Origin: an uncultured Flavobacteriales bacterium
GTDB lineage: Bacteria > Bacteroidota > Bacteroidia > Flavobacteriales_D > CAJJDF01
NCBI GenBank assembly: GCA_905182785.1
Contig: CAJJDF010000055.1
Span: 1 to 36,390, forward strand
Length of the DNA stretch: 36,390 nucleotides
Direction: 5' to 3'
Below, piece by piece: positions 1 to 8,783 of this stretch. The translations under genes were made by a program, and so were the position numbers. The first letter of the stretch is position 1. The number at the start of each line of letters is the position of its first letter. The notes beneath the pieces were generated by a model that was not told the origin of the DNA, did not search any database, and saw only the letters and a program-made list of their open reading frames with translations.

Positions 1-2925
1 AGTATCGTTATGAAAATCTACATACACTGAATCCGTAAATGTACACCCAAATGAACTTGTTACATCTACGTAATAATACATCGAGATTGTTGGTGTTACC
101 GTTGGACTTGAGGTTGTTCCGTTTGCCAATCCTAATGCTGGATACCAATTGTAAGCTACTCCTCCACTTGCTGTTAATAGTAAACTTGTTCCTGCACAAA
201 TTGTTGTATCTGGACTTATAGTCACATTATTTGTATCTACTTTAACAGTTAAGTAAACAGAATCGACATTACAATAATATTCTGAAACCAATTTATAGGT
301 GGTAGTAGTATTTGGAAAAGTTATTGGATTTGAAATAGTATCATTTGACAATAAAACAGAAGGTGTCCATTTATATGATTGACCATTATATGCATTTAAT
401 TGCACAGAATCACCTCGACATAATACTGAAACAGTATCGATTGTTAAAGCTTTTGGCCTATAGGCTAAAACAACTGTATATCCAGTATCAGGAGGCACAC
501 AACCCGAAGAGTCAGAAACAATTAGAGTTACATTATAAACTCCAGTATCTGGATAAACATGAATTGGCTGATACAAAAAAGAAGAATCTCCATCTCCAAA
601 ATACCATTTATAAGTATTTCCTCCACTACTATTATTTATGAAATTAACTGAATCTGGTAAACAAATAAAAGGTGCTGGTGTACTTGCAATAGATTGAATA
701 AAAGCTACATTCATTTTAATTACTCCTACGTTACAATTTGTACTGTTATTCGTGTTGGACCAAGCTCCGGGTGTTGTTGGTAAATCACTATGTCCTCCAC
801 AACCTGAACATATCGCTTGATAAACATTTCCTTTTTTATCAAACCTACTTGTTCCTCCGTCTACATGTTCATGGCTAATAGCACCTCCATAATAAGTTCC
901 ATATCTTAATGCTGTAGCATCTTTATCCAACACCATTAAATAAAAATCACTGCCATCTGTTGTAGATTGAAAAGCATCACTTGTGATTGGCAGGCCAGAC
1001 GTGCTACTTCCACTAGCTCTATAATACCTATTGGTAACTCCTCCCCACCCAGATAAATAAACCAACCCACAATCATTCACCAAAAATGCTGAGGGAGAGA
1101 TATCTACGGTCCCTCTTCCTGAACCGATTACTGTACTCCAATAAGAGGAATCTAAATTATTTGAAAATTTATGAAATATTTGAGAGGAACCTGGATTACT
1201 ATACACACCTAAAGAAACAGGATAATTACCTAATGATTGACCTGCAATATAAACATCATCATTTATATCTACTTGAACCATATAAGATTGATCATATCCG
1301 CTTGTCCCTATATAAGTTGAAGCTATTAATAAATTAGAGGTCGTGTTATATTTAGTAATAAAACCATCTTCATTTCCATTGTAACTTCTGTCATAAGCTG
1401 TAGCAGAAGTAACTAAATTTGAACTCTTTGTTCCTCCCGTCATGAAATAATTATCGTAAGAATCAAACTGAACTCCATAACCAGCATCCTGTGCTGATCC
1501 TCCGTAATAGGTAGACCAAGTTAAGTTCTGAAGATTTGAATCTAAAACAAAAAGACAAGCATCTGAGAAACCACCTCCAAAAGTAGTTTGGGGAGCTCCA
1601 ACTGTTGTAGGAAAATTTGTAGAGTTTGTTGTAGAAGCTACAATTGCATTTCCAGAAGAATCAATTGTAATCTCTCCTCTAAATGCATCTCCATAATTAT
1701 AAGCTAAGGAAGCATCAGTATTTACTCCATCATTTCCTGTTCCTCCTATAAAAGTTGACCCTAAAATAGCCGTTCCTGAGACATTAAATTTTGTTACAAA
1801 TAAATCACACCCATGTAAATAATAAACTCCAGAATATATAGGCCTTACATCTACTCCTCCAGAAAAAGTTCCATCATAAGCGTTATTAGAAGTTGGAAAA
1901 TTACTTGATCCAGTAGTACCCATTACAAATAATTCATCTTTATTATTCACAGATATACTATGAGGTGCTTCACTTCGTGAACCTCCCAAATAAGTAGAAT
2001 AAATTAAAGCAGACCCATTCTTATTGAATTTACTAATCGCAATATCTATGTAATATGAGGCTGAAGTATTGAATGAGGTTTGGTGAGCTCCAATTGTTGT
2101 TGGATAAACACCTCCTCCATAAACTATTCCTCCTGCATAAGTATTTTCATCTTTATCGTAAGTAGCGGTAAACCCAAAATTATCAGCTGTTGAACCAGAG
2201 TAAGTAGAAAAAACAATAATTGGATCAATTATTAACTCTTGAGATTTATCATAACCATTAGGAAATATAAACGATAATACTGTCCCGTTTAAAACATATC
2301 GACAAGGAACTTCAACTCTTTTCCCTTTTATTAATTGATACGAAAATGGTTTTGCTTCCTCAATGTCATTGATAGTATTTACTATTATTAATTTTTCATC
2401 TTGTAAATAAATATCATCTGCACCCAAATAATCAATTTGAATATTAGACTCTTCAGCTCCAGGCTTAACAATGAAATCGTATTTAGTAGAACCAAATTCT
2501 GTATAAATTGATAAATCAATTTTCCTGTATAGTTCTTGGTAAGTTACTTTGGAAGTAGACCTAACTTTAGATTGCCATTTAGATTTGTCGTTCCCTAAGA
2601 AATAATTATAGTAAAATGAAGATTCATTTTCCTTTCTTAAAGAAACCAAAGGGTTAAAATTAATAAACTTGGTTTTTACGACATGTGATTTTATTGAATC
2701 TGGTGCAGGAGTTTTCTTGTCTTGGTGAAGATTTTGAATATATGACTTCTCAAACAAAGAATAAGTAAAACCATCTTTCTCTAAAAATAAATTCCCATCA
2801 GGCAATATCTGATTATATAAAATCCTTGAGTCCCATTGTCCTTTGTTTTCAATAAAAACTTTATCGGATTGTGCAGAACCCAAAAATGATAGAAAGGTAA
2901 ATAATATGAATAATTTTTTTTTCAA
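1..2925 (-). CDS. Large secreted SBBP/PKD-repeat surface protein, probable T9SS cargo (3' end beyond window)
   Basis: The frame is open from 2925 to the left edge, giving 975 visible residues. It starts with TTG at 2923-2925: an in-frame stop lies six codons upstream and no in-frame ATG is near, while the TTG opens a clean signal peptide (residues 1-19, ending GSAQ). Next is a DUF7948-like N-terminal domain with the ENKGQW motif near residues 26-31 (about 24-225). About 500 residues of SBBP-type beta-propeller repeats follow (STYLGG, STYYGGS, FDKKGNVY motifs), then a PKD domain (FGDGDSSF, about residues 735-830) and an Ig-like segment (SPDTTICAGTS). This architecture is typical of flavobacterial exported adhesins that end in a T9SS sorting domain; the sorting domain itself would lie outside the window, so export by T9SS is inference. 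No PorP/SprF gene is visible beside it on this side. Confidence 0.85.
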   Translation of the reverse strand, partial: MKKKLFILFTFLSFLGSAQSDKVFIENKGQWDSRILYNQILPDGNLFLEKDGFTYSLFEKSYIQNLHQDKKTPAPDSIKSHVVKTKFINFNPLVSLRKENESSFYYNYFLGNDKSKWQSKVRSTSKVTYQELYRKIDLSIYTEFGSTKYDFIVKPGAEESNIQIDYLGADDIYLQDEKLIIVNTINDIEEAKPFSYQLIKGKRVEVPCRYVLNGTVLSFIFPNGYDKSQELIIDPIIVFSTYSGSTADNFGFTATYDKDENTYAGGIVYGGGVYPTTIGAHQTSFNTSASYYIDIAISKFNKNGSALIYSTYLGGSRSEAPHSISVNNKDELFVMGTTGSSNFPTSNNAYDGTFSGGVDVRPIYSGVYYLHGCDLFVTKFNVSGTAILGSTFIGGTGNDGVNTDASLAYNYGDAFRGEITIDSSGNAIVASTTNSTNFPTTVGAPQTTFGGGFSDACLFVLDSNLQNLTWSTYYGGSAQDAGYGVQFDSYDNYFMTGGTKSSNLVTSATAYDRSYNGNEDGFITKYNTTSNLLIASTYIGTSGYDQSYMVQVDINDDVYIAGQSLGNYPVSLGVYSNPGSSQIFHKFSNNLDSSYWSTVIGSGRGTVDISPSAFLVNDCGLVYLSGWGGVTNRYYRASGSSTSGLPITSDAFQSTTDGSDFYLMVLDKDATALRYGTYYGGAISHEHVDGGTSRFDKKGNVYQAICSGCGGHSDLPTTPGAWSNTNNSTNCNVGVIKMNVAFIQSIASTPAPFICLPDSVNFINNSSGGNTYKWYFGDGDSSFLYQPIHVYPDTGVYNVTLIVSDSSGCVPPDTGYTVVLAYRPKALTIDTVSVLCRGDSVQLNAYNGQSYKWTPSVLLSNDTISNPITFPNTTTTYKLVSEYYCNVDSVYLTVKVDTNNVTISPDTTICAGTSLLLTASGGVAYNWYPALGLANGTTSSPTVTPTISMYYYVDVTSSFGCTFTDSVYVDFHNDT

Positions 2926-3005
2926 TTCGACCGTTTTGGTCTAATAGGTTACGGCAACTATTAAAAAAAGTTTTTGAAAATTTATTTTTTTTAACAATGG
3001 ATTGT

Positions 3006-4085
3006 TTATTTTTTTAAAATCCAAAGAGAGTTTTCGTAAGTTTTTTTTATTTCTTTAAGAAAAGACCTAGCTTCTTTTCTTGTCGCAAAACTCTGTATAG
3101 CAACCCTGTAGAAACTCCCTTTTGTATCTGCAATACTTGACTGGTTTCCTTTATCAATCCAAGAATTAACTAAATTATCGGCATTTTCTTTTACACTAAA
3201 ACATCCCGCAATTACATGATATTTTAATTCTTGAGGGACTTTATTAACAACATTTAATGTAGAATCTATTATTGCAGGTATCATTTTAGTCTGCTTTTCT
3301 AAATTATCTATTAGTAGTATTTCATTCTCAACGCATACAGTTTCATTTACAATATTCTCTTCTGTAAGCGCACTATTTTCTGTCAAAAATATTTTCCCAT
3401 TTCTTGGGATATACTCTTCCACATTGACAGAATAAAATGGATTGAAACTAGAAATATTAATCTTGTTTTCGCCAATAACACCTTGTTGATTCCCAATAAA
3501 AAGTCCACCCATAATTAGTGGAATTAATAACAATGGGAGCAATACAGCTCTTCTATTTTTAGATCCTTGTTTAACTGGTTTTGTAACTACAATAGCTTTT
3601 CTATCCACTTTTACTTCTTCCTTCCTAACAATTGCAACAAATTTCGCAGCTGGTTTAACTGCTGCTTCTTTTACTTTATCTAACGATAAGGCTGATAAAC
3701 CAAATGATTCTTTTAGAAAATTAGTGCTTGACTGCTGAAATTGAATATTTTTCTCTTTGTCAAAAAACAAAACTCCAACTTTTTCAATCACTACTCTACC
3801 CTCTTCATTTAAACTCAAAAAACAATCGTCCTTAAACTGAATAAGCAATTGATTTGCTTCTTCTACAGACATAGATTTCTTCTCTGCAACCTGCGTAGCA
3901 AGTAATCCGTCATTAAAAACTAAATGTTTGTTAAATAGAATTTTCTTCTTGGCTGGATGAAATACAGAGGTAAACTTGTTATAGAACGCAGGCATCTTGC
4001 TGGTAATAAAACCACCAAAACTTGGCAAAATTACACAATCGTGATTGTGCAATAACTCTTCTATATGTTTATCTAATTTTTTCAC
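3006..4085 (-). CDS. HU-CCDC81 and SPOR domain inner-membrane protein
   Basis: 359 residues, GTG start at 4083-4085. Residues 1 to about 130 match the paired HU-like domains of the Bacteroidota HU-CCDC81 family (LLHNHDCVILPSFGGFI at the start; VFNDGLLATQVA in the middle). One membrane segment follows (about 180-198, VLLPLLLIPLIMGGLFIG), preceded by the basic stretch SKNRRA. The C-terminus (287-359) is a SPOR domain (YHVIAGCFSVKENADNLV, then FYRVAIQSFATRKEA). SPOR domains bind denuded peptidoglycan glycan strands at division sites. The basic residues before the membrane segment and the SPOR domain after it suggest an N-in/C-out topology with the HU-like part in the cytoplasm; DNA or protein binding by that part is unproven. 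It lies 60 bases downstream of kdsB on the same strand and may have its own promoter (TAACTTTG at 4099-4106). Confidence 0.9.
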   Translation of the reverse strand: MKKLDKHIEELLHNHDCVILPSFGGFITSKMPAFYNKFTSVFHPAKKKILFNKHLVFNDGLLATQVAEKKSMSVEEANQLLIQFKDDCFLSLNEEGRVVIEKVGVLFFDKEKNIQFQQSSTNFLKESFGLSALSLDKVKEAAVKPAAKFVAIVRKEEVKVDRKAIVVTKPVKQGSKNRRAVLLPLLLIPLIMGGLFIGNQQGVIGENKINISSFNPFYSVNVEEYIPRNGKIFLTENSALTEENIVNETVCVENEILLIDNLEKQTKMIPAIIDSTLNVVNKVPQELKYHVIAGCFSVKENADNLVNSWIDKGNQSSIADTKGSFYRVAIQSFATRKEARSFLKEIKKTYENSLWILKK

Positions 4086-4098
4086 TGTGTTATATTAA

Positions 4099-4106
4099 CA
4101 AAGTTA
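4099..4106 (-). promoter_or_regulatory. Possible -7 element upstream of the HU-SPOR gene
   Basis: TAACTTTG on the minus strand matches the Bacteroidetes -7 consensus TAnnTTTG. I find no TTG/TTTG at the expected 17-23 base spacing, and the element is only 14 bases from the GTG start, so it would give a very short leader. Weak. Confidence 0.25.
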
Positions 4107-4145
4107 AGTATTATCATCTAATTGATATCACTTTTGTTAAAAAAT

Positions 4146-4913
4146 TCAATTAAAATTAATTTTATTCAAATCTTCGGGAGTATCTATCCCTATAGTATCT
4201 TCTTTAATTTCAGCTATTTGTATTGTAAAATGATGAGAAAGCCACCTTAAATTTTCCAGACTTTCTGCATCCTCAAGCATAGATTTTTCTATTTCTTGAA
4301 TTTCATAGAACTCATCAATATTAAAAGCATAAATTCCTATGTGCTTGTAATAATTCGCATTAGCCAACCATTCGCTCTGTTTCTTTCCCCTCATAAATGG
4401 AATAGGATGTCTGCTAAAGTACAGTGCATCTCTTGGCTCTTCATCTTCCGATTCTTCTGTCATTACTACTTTTACAACATTCTCATTGAACAACTCTTCT
4501 TCTGTAGTAATTTTCTTTGCCAATGAACCTATCTCTGCTTGGTCGTCATTTAATAAAATATCACATACTTTATTAATATGAGCTGGTGAAATAAATGGTT
4601 CGTCTCCTTGAATGTTAACCACAATATCAAAAAATTCTTCTTTGTCCTCTAGTTTCTCTATCACTTCTCCGCATCTTTCTGTACCAGACTTATGAGTATC
4701 TGCTGTCATCATAGCGTTCCCACCAAATTCCAACACATGATCATAAATCCTTTTGTCATCTGTAGCAACAATCACTTTATCAAGTTTTTCAGCTTTTTGG
4801 CATTGCTCCACTACTCTTCTTATCATAGATTTTCCATTGATATCTACTAAGGGTTTTCCAGGAAATCTTGTAGAGGCATATCTTGATGGGATTACTCCAA
4901 GTACTTTTTTCAT
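4146..4913 (-). CDS. kdsB: 3-deoxy-manno-octulosonate cytidylyltransferase (CMP-KDO synthetase)
   Basis: 255 residues, the usual KdsB length. It activates KDO with CTP to CMP-KDO, the donor for the inner core of lipopolysaccharide, in the cytoplasm. Motifs: the N-terminal nucleotide-binding loop IPSRYASTRFPGKPL (residues 8-22), ATDD, THKSGTERC, the metal-binding NIQGDEPFI, YFSRHPIPF and KHIGIYAF. The ATG at 4911-4913 overlaps the TGA of pdxJ as ATGA, so the two genes are transcribed together and probably translationally coupled. The likely promoter is the one upstream of pdxJ. Confidence 0.96.
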   Translation of the reverse strand: MKKVLGVIPSRYASTRFPGKPLVDINGKSMIRRVVEQCQKAEKLDKVIVATDDKRIYDHVLEFGGNAMMTADTHKSGTERCGEVIEKLEDKEEFFDIVVNIQGDEPFISPAHINKVCDILLNDDQAEIGSLAKKITTEEELFNENVVKVVMTEESEDEEPRDALYFSRHPIPFMRGKKQSEWLANANYYKHIGIYAFNIDEFYEIQEIEKSMLEDAESLENLRWLSHHFTIQIAEIKEDTIGIDTPEDLNKINFN

Positions 4914-5620
4914 TCTAATTCTTTTAAGTATAATTCAATTGTTTTTTCTAATCCAAAATAAAGTGAATCCGAAATTAACGCGTGACCAATTGAAACTTCC
5001 AATAAATTTGGAATATTTTGTTTAAAATACGCCAAATTATCTAAACTTAAATCATGTCCTGCATTTATTCCTACTCCCAATTTTGAGGCAATAAGAGCCG
5101 ATTCGATAAATGGTTTTATGGCATTTTCTTTATTTGCATAATTTGAAGCATAAGCTTCTGTGTACAGTTCTATTCTGTCTACATTAACAAACTCAACTTG
5201 TTCAACATCAAAAACTAAGGGCTCCATAAATAAAGCCGTTCTTATTCCTGCTTTAGAAAACTCAGCTAACACTTCGTTCAACAATTCTTTATTTTCCTTT
5301 ATTTTCCATCCTGCGTTAGATGTCAATACATGAGGTGGGTCTGGAACTAAAGTTACTTGATGAGGCTTTACCTCTAATACTAAATCTATGAACTTTTGGT
5401 TTGGATATCCTTCAATATTAAATTCAGTTGTTATTCGTTTTGATAAATCATATACATCCGAATACCTGATGTGTCTTTCGTCTGGTCTCGGATGAACTGT
5501 GATACCTTCAGCTCCAAATTTTTCAATATCCAATGCAACATTCAATAAATTAGGAACGTTATTTCCTCTAGCGTTCCTTATAGTTGCAATTTTATTAACG
5601 TTTACACTTAATTTTATCAT
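4910..5620 (-). CDS. pdxJ: Pyridoxine 5'-phosphate synthase
   Basis: 236 residues. PdxJ condenses 1-deoxyxylulose 5-phosphate with 3-amino-2-oxopropyl phosphate in the DXP-dependent vitamin B6 pathway. It carries the N-terminal SVNVNKIATIRNARG, the phosphate/active-site segment TVHPRPDERHI (His43, Arg45, His50), Glu70 in FNIEGYPN, and the C-terminal GVGINAGHDLSLDNL with His189; these correspond to the catalytic His/Glu set known in the family. It is first in a two-gene unit with kdsB and has a well-matched Bacteroidetes promoter at 5674-5702. Confidence 0.97.
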   Translation of the reverse strand: MIKLSVNVNKIATIRNARGNNVPNLLNVALDIEKFGAEGITVHPRPDERHIRYSDVYDLSKRITTEFNIEGYPNQKFIDLVLEVKPHQVTLVPDPPHVLTSNAGWKIKENKELLNEVLAEFSKAGIRTALFMEPLVFDVEQVEFVNVDRIELYTEAYASNYANKENAIKPFIESALIASKLGVGINAGHDLSLDNLAYFKQNIPNLLEVSIGHALISDSLYFGLEKTIELYLKELE

Positions 5621-5673
5621 ATTTTTGTAATATTGTTGGTCTTAATTAAAAGAAAAAATAAATTCTTACAGTA

Positions 5674-5702
5674 CAAAGGTAGCCAACAATTAACTATACA
5701 AA
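5674..5702 (-). promoter_or_regulatory. Bacteroidetes-type promoter of pdxJ-kdsB
   Basis: On the minus strand TTTG (5699-5702) is followed after 17 bases by TACCTTTG (5674-5681), matching the -33/-7 pattern of the primary sigma factor in Bacteroidetes. It lies about 54 bases before the pdxJ ATG, leaving a leader of roughly 45 bases. Best promoter match in this intergenic region. Confidence 0.65.
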
Positions 5703-5738
5703 AATACCAATCAATAAAAACTCGTTTTTTTTATATAA

Positions 5739-6401
5739 ATGACAGCATCACAACTCATAATAGAAAGCTTACCACCTATTAAGCTTAATGAAAAATGCAG
5801 TAAAGCAGTTTCTTGGATGAGTGAATTTAAAATTTCTCATTTACCTGTTGTTAACGACAATACATTTGAGGGGATTATATCTGAGGAAAGTTTACTCGAT
5901 TTTAATTATAAGAATGAGACAATAGCTGAAAGTAATATCCAGTTAATGCATGTATTTACATATGAATATCAGCACATTTTTGAGGCTATGAAACAGATGT
6001 CGGATAATCATTTAACTATTTTACCTATTCTAGACAGAAATGATAATTACATTGGTTCCACAACTCTTTCGCATCTTATGACGTTAACTACAAACACAAC
6101 CTCTGTAAAAGAACCGGGTGGCGTGATTGTATTAAGTGTAAACTCTAAGGATTATTCTTTGGCACAAATTGCACAAATAGTAGAGAGTAATAATGCAAGA
6201 ATTCTTAGTTCGTTCATTACTTCTTCCCCTGAAACAACAGAAATGGAGGTGACTATAAAAATAAATAAAAAAGATTTAGGAGCAATCCTTCAAACTTTTA
6301 ATAGGTATGATTACACTGTGATAGAAAGCTACCAAAAAGAGCAAAATCATGATGAAATGAAAGACCGATTTGATTACCTAATGAAAAGATTAGATTTATA
6401 A
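5739..6401 (+). CDS. CBS-domain pair protein with ACT-like C-terminus
   Basis: 220 residues. Two CBS motifs fill residues about 1-125 (ISHLPVVNDNTFEGIISEES and HLTILPILDRNDNYIGSTT), the usual adenosyl-ligand-binding Bateman module. Residues about 140-215 look ACT-like (VIVLSVNSKDYSLAQIAQIV), giving an AcuB-like layout with no catalytic domain. It is presumably a cytoplasmic sensor of adenine nucleotides or similar ligands; the target is unknown. It is divergent from pdxJ. A TATTTTTG on the plus strand at 5620-5627 could be a distant -7 element, but no -33 is clear. Only 11 bases separate its stop from the next gene, so the secreted cargo downstream may share its transcript. Confidence 0.88.
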   Translation: MTASQLIIESLPPIKLNEKCSKAVSWMSEFKISHLPVVNDNTFEGIISEESLLDFNYKNETIAESNIQLMHVFTYEYQHIFEAMKQMSDNHLTILPILDRNDNYIGSTTLSHLMTLTTNTTSVKEPGGVIVLSVNSKDYSLAQIAQIVESNNARILSSFITSSPETTEMEVTIKINKKDLGAILQTFNRYDYTVIESYQKEQNHDEMKDRFDYLMKRLDL

Positions 6402-6412
6402 AAAAAACAAAA

Positions 6413-7687
6413 ATGAAACACCTTTTATTAACCTTATTAGCATTTACTAGTTTTTTAACTTCTTATGCTCAGCCAAGTAATGACAACTGTACAGGAGCGA
6501 CAACCATTTGTATAGGAAACAACAAAACTGGAAACACAGATGGTGCAACTGCACAAGTTTGTGCAACTTGTGCAGACGGACCAACCGTAGTTGGATCGGC
6601 ATGTTTTGATATGGAAAAAACAATTTGGTATCAATTTACAACCAATGCGACTGGAGGAAATGCAGACATAGCTATTTCTGCAATAAGTTGTTCTATTGGA
6701 TCTGGCGGAATAAGCGGAACTGTTTATGGAGCTCCTACTCCTTGTAATTCTGCAACATACACTTCTGTATCGAACTGTGTTGTAAATTCTACTGCAAATT
6801 TTACGCTTAATGCTATTGGATTGGCTGCTAATACAACTTATTATATTTTGGTTGCAAGTGAATCAGCAAGCTCTTGTGGTTTTTCCATCTCAATATCTGG
6901 GCCAGCAGTTGTTTTACCTCCAGGCTTAATTTCAATATCAAATAATGCTGGTTCTACGACTATTTGTCCAGAAGATGTTGTCAAATTCACAGCATCCACT
7001 ATGAATTGTACAAACCCTCGTGTAAAATGGTTTATTGACGGAGGCCAAGCAGAAGAAACTACAAATGGAGACGCTTGGAGCAGAAACTATTTTACTGATG
7101 GAAATGTTGTAACAGCAGAACTTTGGTGTGATTGCGGAGCTGTGTCAAACTCTAATGCATTAATTATTAATGTTCATCCATTCATAACAATAGATGCTGG
7201 TCCTTATGTAAACATTCCTTTTGGAGGTTCTACTCAACTTAATGGAACTGGTGGAGTTACTTACTCATGGGCTCCAGGAAGTACATTAGACAATCCAAAT
7301 ATTGCAAATCCTATAGCTACACCTCTTAGTACTACAAATTATATATTAACAGCCACATCAACTGAGGGATGTCGTTTTTTTGCTGATGTCATTGTTAATA
7401 TTTTGGATTCTATTTATATCCCAAATACTTTTACACCTAACTCGGATGGAGTAAATGACACTTGGCAAATTATGCTAATTGACAACTTCCCAAAAGCGGA
7501 GGTTACCGTGTTTGACAGATGGGGACAAATCGTTTTTAAAACAATTGGCTACCCTACTTCTGCAAGATGGAATGGAACACGAAATGGAAAAGCTTTACCT
7601 GCTTCTACTTATTACTATACGATAAGTTTAAGTATTGACTCCAAAGAAGAAAGAGTTAAAACTGGATCAATAACAATTATCTACTAA
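6413..7687 (+). CDS. Secreted cysteine-rich protein with T9SS type B sorting domain
   Basis: 424 residues. Signal peptide 1-19 (ending SYAQ). Residues about 22-165 form a cysteine-containing beta-sandwich of the kind starting NDNCTGA and containing TIWYQFT, common in secreted Bacteroidota proteins. Ig/PKD-like domains follow (about 170-255 and 256-330, including GGVTYSWAPG). Residues 332-424 are a type B C-terminal domain (gliding motility-associated/CHU_C family): YIPNTFTPNSDGVNDTW, VFDRWGQIVF, WNGTRNGKALPASTYYY. Such domains direct export through T9SS. The PorP/SprF gene immediately downstream is the expected partner. Function of the mature protein is unknown; surface adhesin is a guess. 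Confidence 0.9.
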   Translation: MKHLLLTLLAFTSFLTSYAQPSNDNCTGATTICIGNNKTGNTDGATAQVCATCADGPTVVGSACFDMEKTIWYQFTTNATGGNADIAISAISCSIGSGGISGTVYGAPTPCNSATYTSVSNCVVNSTANFTLNAIGLAANTTYYILVASESASSCGFSISISGPAVVLPPGLISISNNAGSTTICPEDVVKFTASTMNCTNPRVKWFIDGGQAEETTNGDAWSRNYFTDGNVVTAELWCDCGAVSNSNALIINVHPFITIDAGPYVNIPFGGSTQLNGTGGVTYSWAPGSTLDNPNIANPIATPLSTTNYILTATSTEGCRFFADVIVNILDSIYIPNTFTPNSDGVNDTWQIMLIDNFPKAEVTVFDRWGQIVFKTIGYPTSARWNGTRNGKALPASTYYYTISLSIDSKEERVKTGSITIIY

Positions 7688-7717
7688 GTCCATAACGGGC
7701 AATTAATTATTGAAAAC

Positions 7718-7746
7718 CAACTGCCATAAAAAAAGTGGCTCAGTTG
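7718..7746 (+). other. Hairpin between cargo and SprF-like gene
   Basis: CAACTG-CCA, a 9-base A-rich loop, then TGG-CT-CAGTTG: nine pairs with a 2-base bulge. No T-run follows on the plus strand, so it is not a standard terminator. It could attenuate or stabilise the transcript between cargo and partner. Confidence 0.35.
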
Positions 7747-7771
7747 CAAACTAACTAACAATTTGATACAG

Positions 7772-8704
7772 ATGAGAAAAATAATTTTAATTAGTTTATT
7801 AATAAGTACCTCTTCGCTATTTGCACAACAAATTCCGCAATACACGAATTATTTATTAAATCAATTTGCTTACAATCCTGCTGTTGCCGGAAGTAAAGGT
7901 TGTTTAGATCTAACACTCGGACACAGAACTCAATGGAGTGGATTTGAAGGAGCGCCAGTTACAACTTACGGAAGTTTTAATACTACTCTAAAACAAGATA
8001 AATTTGGATTGGGATATAAACATGCCATGGGATTAGTTGTATTGCAAGATTCTTATGGGCCATTTACAAGAACCAAACTTAAAGGTGCCTACTCTTATCA
8101 TTTCCCAGTATCAAAAAAAGTATTACTTTCTATGGGAATGTTTTTTGGTGTAGAACAAATAAAATTTGATGCAAGTGAAGTGACACTTATCAATAATAAT
8201 GATGCTGCGGTAAATAACTCTAAAAGATCGACTATTTTCCCTGAAATTACACCTGGTATTTTTCTACAATCGGATAAATGGTTTATGGGAGCAACCTTAC
8301 AACAAACACTTGGAAACGAACAAAAATCAGTTGGAACGAAAGACACCAGACTCAATAGACACGGTACTTTACTAGGAGGATTAAACATTAAACTAACAGA
8401 CGATTGGTCGGTTATTCCTTCTACTTTATTTAAGTTTTCTAAGGCTGCTCCATGGGCAATTGATATAAATACGATGGTAGATTATAAAAATAAATTTTCT
8501 ATAGGTGTATCCTACAGAAATATAGATGCTGTTGCTGGATTAATTAATTTCAATTTATTGAATTATTTTAAAGTGGGGTATTCTTATGACTACAGTTTAT
8601 CAAAAATTCAATTTGGAAGCTCCAACTCCCACGAAGTGACACTGAGTATAAATCCTTGTGGATTTAGAGAAGATAGTCCTTACGGGTGCCCTACCTTTAA
8701 TTAA
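7772..8704 (+). CDS. PorP/SprF family T9SS outer-membrane protein
   Basis: About 310 residues from the ATG at 7772; an in-frame TTG nine bases earlier is less likely because the ATG directly opens the signal peptide (MRKIILISLLISTSSLFAQQ). The mature N-terminus PQYTNYLLNQFAYNPAVAGS and the later TQWSGFEGAPVT are signatures of PorP/SprF. The rest alternates like an outer-membrane beta-barrel and ends with cysteines (NPCGFRED, YGCPTF). In Flavobacterium johnsoniae, SprF-like proteins are needed for secretion of proteins carrying type B sorting domains, and they are usually encoded next to their cargo, as here. Confidence 0.94.
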   Translation: MRKIILISLLISTSSLFAQQIPQYTNYLLNQFAYNPAVAGSKGCLDLTLGHRTQWSGFEGAPVTTYGSFNTTLKQDKFGLGYKHAMGLVVLQDSYGPFTRTKLKGAYSYHFPVSKKVLLSMGMFFGVEQIKFDASEVTLINNNDAAVNNSKRSTIFPEITPGIFLQSDKWFMGATLQQTLGNEQKSVGTKDTRLNRHGTLLGGLNIKLTDDWSVIPSTLFKFSKAAPWAIDINTMVDYKNKFSIGVSYRNIDAVAGLINFNLLNYFKVGYSYDYSLSKIQFGSSNSHEVTLSINPCGFREDSPYGCPTFN

Positions 8705-8783
8705 GGTTATCTGACAACCTATATTTATAGAAATAATAAATATTTACTTATATTTAACCTTATTCATTGATTAAAAAACTAAA

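Noticed and set aside
345-1337. Plus-strand open frames of 80-100 codons
   Set aside because: They lie antisense to the continuous SBBP/PKD reading frame, are Leu/Tyr-rich shadows without recognisable domains, and have no start context.
2984-2997. AACAAT-GG-ATTGTT inverted repeat as a terminator of the HU-SPOR gene
   Set aside because: The T-run follows on the plus strand while the gene is on the minus strand, and the loop is only two bases, so it does not fit a terminator for this gene.
7763-7771. TTG start for the PorP/SprF gene
   Set aside because: The ATG nine bases later opens a standard signal peptide directly, so the longer form is unnecessary.
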